From positions 1 through 8,906 of the forward strand of contig JAFGJA010000408.1 in the NCBI GenBank assembly GCA_016929355.1: a stretch of DNA of 8,906 nucleotides, read 5' to 3'. Positions 7,126-8,906 of this stretch are shown here, piece by piece (position 1 is the stretch's first letter; every line of letters starts with the position of its first letter). The stretch is from Anaerolineae bacterium (GTDB lineage: Bacteria > Chloroflexota > Anaerolineae > Aggregatilineales > Aggregatilineaceae). Under the pieces are notes generated by a model. The model had not been told where the DNA came from, did not search any database, and was given only the letters and a program-made list of their open reading frames with translations. A program made the translations under genes and the position numbers.

Positions 7126-8906
7126 TTACTCGCACGGATCAAGCCGGTACTGATCGCGTTCATCACACGTCAGATCGCGCACATAACGATGGGTTTTGAT
7201 CCAGTCTAAAAGCGCGGCATTAGAAACCGGCCACAGTCGCAGCATCCCATCCACTGAAGCGGACAAGGCATAATTGCTATCCGGCAAAAATTGCAGCGCT
7301 GACAGTGTATCATTGTGGCCTCTATCCTGCCGGATGATTTGGGCCGTGAGCGCGTCCCACAACACGACGCGCCGGTCCCGCGAACCAGATACAACCAAGC
7401 GCCCATCCGGGCTGAAGGCGATGGCGGTGATCCAGTCGGCATGACCATCCAGGAACCGACGTACCAGTGTACCATCGGCCACATTCCACAAAAACAGCGT
7501 TTTATCCACCGATCCCGATAAGACGTAACGCCCATCCGGGCTGAACACCACATCCATAATCGGGCCGCGATGCCCGCGCAGCACATGCTGCGCCGTACCC
7601 GTTGCCACATCCCACACCACCAGCGTTTGATCCTCTGCCCCAGACACCGCCAATGTGCCATCGGGACTGAACGCCACCGCATTCACCGCGTTGGTATGCG
7701 ACGTGGCAAAAGTGCGAATCGGCTCGCCGGTTGCCATGTCCCATAAAATTACATCCCGGTCCCGCGAGCCGGAAAGCGCCTGGGTTCCATCCGGGCTAAA
7801 AGCTACATCATTGACATCATTCGTGTGCCCCCGTAAGGTATGGAGCGTTTCGCCGGTTGCCACATCGATCAGCGTAATGGTACGATCCGTCGAAGCTAAC
7901 AAAGCCTGCGTGCCCGCCCGATTCACCGCCGCCGCCGTGATTGTGCCCGCATAGGCGGTTTCGTCCGCGTGATAGACTGACGTGAATCCCGTCGCCACAT
8001 CTGCGTGGGACAACTCAATATACCCGTCATTCAACGCCGTAATCGCGTGCGTGCCATCCGTGCTGAACGCAACCGCGTCATACCCGGCATGAGTCGTCCC
8101 GCGCGCCAGTTCAATATCATACGTCGCTGGCCAAACACGCAACGTCGTATCATTTGATGAGGACACGAGGTAACGCCCATCCGCGCTAAAAGCGACATCA
8201 CTGATATAGAGTGGATGGCCTTCATAACGCTGCACCGGCTGCCCTAAAAACACATCCCACAGAATCAGGCTGTTATCGGTTGATGCCCCGGCAAACTGGT
8301 TCCCCGCGCCGGATACCGCTTGCAATCCATCCGAGCTAAACGCCACGCTGTTGACACGCTCAGTATGGCCCGCAAATTGGTTAACCATCGCATAGGAGCG
8401 CGCGTCCCATAAAATCAGGGTCATATCGGAGGAAGCCGACAGAATATAGGTTCCAGCCGGGCTGAAAGCCACATCATTCACCGCATCGGTATGGCCCTCC
8501 AACCGCGCGACAACTTCGCCGGTGGCGACATCCCAGACAATGAGCGCATTATCGGCGGAACCGGAAACTACCTGAGTCCCATCCGGGCTAAAAGCAACAC
8601 TGGTCACACGCTGCTCATGGCCTGCGGTCTGGACGCCAAAATGCCGGATGGTTTTACCCGTCACCGCATCCCACAAAATCAGGCTCCGGTCACGCGATCC
8701 CGATACGATCTGCGAGCCATCGGGACTAACCGCCACCGCGAACACATCATCGGCATGACCGATCAAGGTCAGGATCGCGTTGCCAGTGGTCAAATCCCAC
8801 ACGATGACGGACTGATCATCTGAGCCAGACACGGCGCGTGTACCATCCGGGAAAAAGGCCACACTGCGCACCCGCCCTGCGTGTTCATCCAGCGTCAGCA
8901 GCGCCG
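7126..8906 (-). CDS. WD40 repeat (beta-propeller) protein, N-terminus beyond the right edge
   Basis: The minus-strand frame is open from the right edge to TAA at 7128-7126, giving 592 residues. A GTG at 8869-8871 could be taken as a start, but the reading frame continues upstream in typical repeat sequence (TLDEHAGRVRSVAF), so the real start is outside. At least 13 WD40 repeats of 41-50 residues are present, most with the GH...VAFSPDG...SGS.D..L.LWD pattern, enough for two propellers, which probably serve as a protein-binding scaffold. Repeats 7-8 (about 7840-8108) have lost most WD motif residues and may mark the join between propellers. Repeat 5 carries an extra stretch of about eight residues. 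The protein ends in a 25-residue non-repeat tail (7129-7203) containing RDLTCDERDQYRLDPC, resembling the LT..E..Y tail common after bacterial WD40 arrays. Any N-terminal effector domain (kinase, NTPase) or signal peptide cannot be seen. It converges with the nucleotidase-family gene. Confidence 0.93.
   Translation of the reverse strand, partial: ALLTLDEHAGRVRSVAFFPDGTRAVSGSDDQSVIVWDLTTGNAILTLIGHADDVFAVAVSPDGSQIVSGSRDRSLILWDAVTGKTIRHFGVQTAGHEQRVTSVAFSPDGTQVVSGSADNALIVWDVATGEVVARLEGHTDAVNDVAFSPAGTYILSASSDMTLILWDARSYAMVNQFAGHTERVNSVAFSSDGLQAVSGAGNQFAGASTDNSLILWDVFLGQPVQRYEGHPLYISDVAFSADGRYLVSSSNDTTLRVWPATYDIELARGTTHAGYDAVAFSTDGTHAITALNDGYIELSHADVATGFTSVYHADETAYAGTITAAAVNRAGTQALLASTDRTITLIDVATGETLHTLRGHTNDVNDVAFSPDGTQALSGSRDRDVILWDMATGEPIRTFATSHTNAVNAVAFSPDGTLAVSGAEDQTLVVWDVATGTAQHVLRGHRGPIMDVVFSPDGRYVLSGSVDKTLFLWNVADGTLVRRFLDGHADWITAIAFSPDGRLVVSGSRDRRVVLWDALTAQIIRQDRGHNDTLSALQFLPDSNYALSASVDGMLRLWPVSNAALLDWIKTHRYVRDLTCDERDQYRLDPCE
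7204..8906 (-). repeat. In-gene tandem WD40-coding repeats, period about 126-129 bp
   Basis: The phrase CCATCCGGG or a close variant, encoding the reverse of SPDG, recurs on the plus strand at 7403, 7532, 7658, 7787, 8453, 8579 and 8843, with further divergent copies between. The spacing is 126-129 bp, and 138 bp where one repeat is longer. Copies differ mostly at third codon positions, so the array is maintained at the protein level and is not a recent expansion of identical DNA. Confidence 0.85.

Noticed and set aside
8869..8871. GTG as the start codon of the WD40 gene
   Set aside because: The same frame continues to the window edge with in-register WD40 sequence (the preceding EHAGRV is the start of that repeat), so this GTG is an internal valine.
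7204..8906. CRISPR-like or satellite repeat reading of the periodic plus-strand CCATCCGGG phrase
   Set aside because: The period is a multiple of three, copies vary at third codon positions and the reverse strand encodes WD40 blades; there is no repeat-spacer structure.

Overview
The window looks like a piece of a Chloroflexota (Anaerolineae-like) chromosome. This is an inference from protein style: a very large soluble PAS/multi-GAF histidine kinase, long WD40 repeat proteins, a family 5 substrate-binding protein and a short SecG, all with moderate GC. Nothing here fixes a genus, and I see no IS element, phage gene, CRISPR array, tRNA or rRNA.

Layout. Positions 1-1023 (minus) hold the N-terminal 341 codons of an extracellular peptide/solute-binding protein, cut by the left edge. 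Positions 1142-1381 (minus) hold secG. A hairpin with a U-rich tail lies between them, immediately upstream of the binding-protein Shine-Dalgarno. A divergent intergenic region (1382-1534) carries a good sigma70-like promoter for secG. On the plus strand a two-gene unit follows: a 1322-residue cytoplasmic hybrid PAS/GAF sensor histidine kinase (1535-5503), whose stop codon shares a base (TGATG) with the start of an exported CD73/UshA-like 5'-nucleotidase family protein (5503-7083). A 42-bp convergent gap with a 9-bp-stem hairpin separates this from a WD40 protein on the minus strand (7126 to the right edge). That gene has at least 13 repeats and its true start lies outside the window.

Most notable: the nucleotidase-family protein keeps every recognisable nucleotide-binding residue of the C-terminal domain. 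It has, however, lost the catalytic His/Asp dyad and at least one metal ligand of the N-terminal domain (GNHEFD is replaced by GSYEFT, and GGHS by GGDS). It may be a pseudoenzyme or nucleotide binder, and it is translationally coupled to a kinase that has no response regulator beside it. One GAF domain of that kinase carries four regularly spaced cysteines (C-x2-C-x16-C-x16-C), which could bind a metal or cluster or act as a redox switch. No completely new multi-gene system is evident; the kinase/degenerate-nucleotidase pair is the best candidate for something undescribed.
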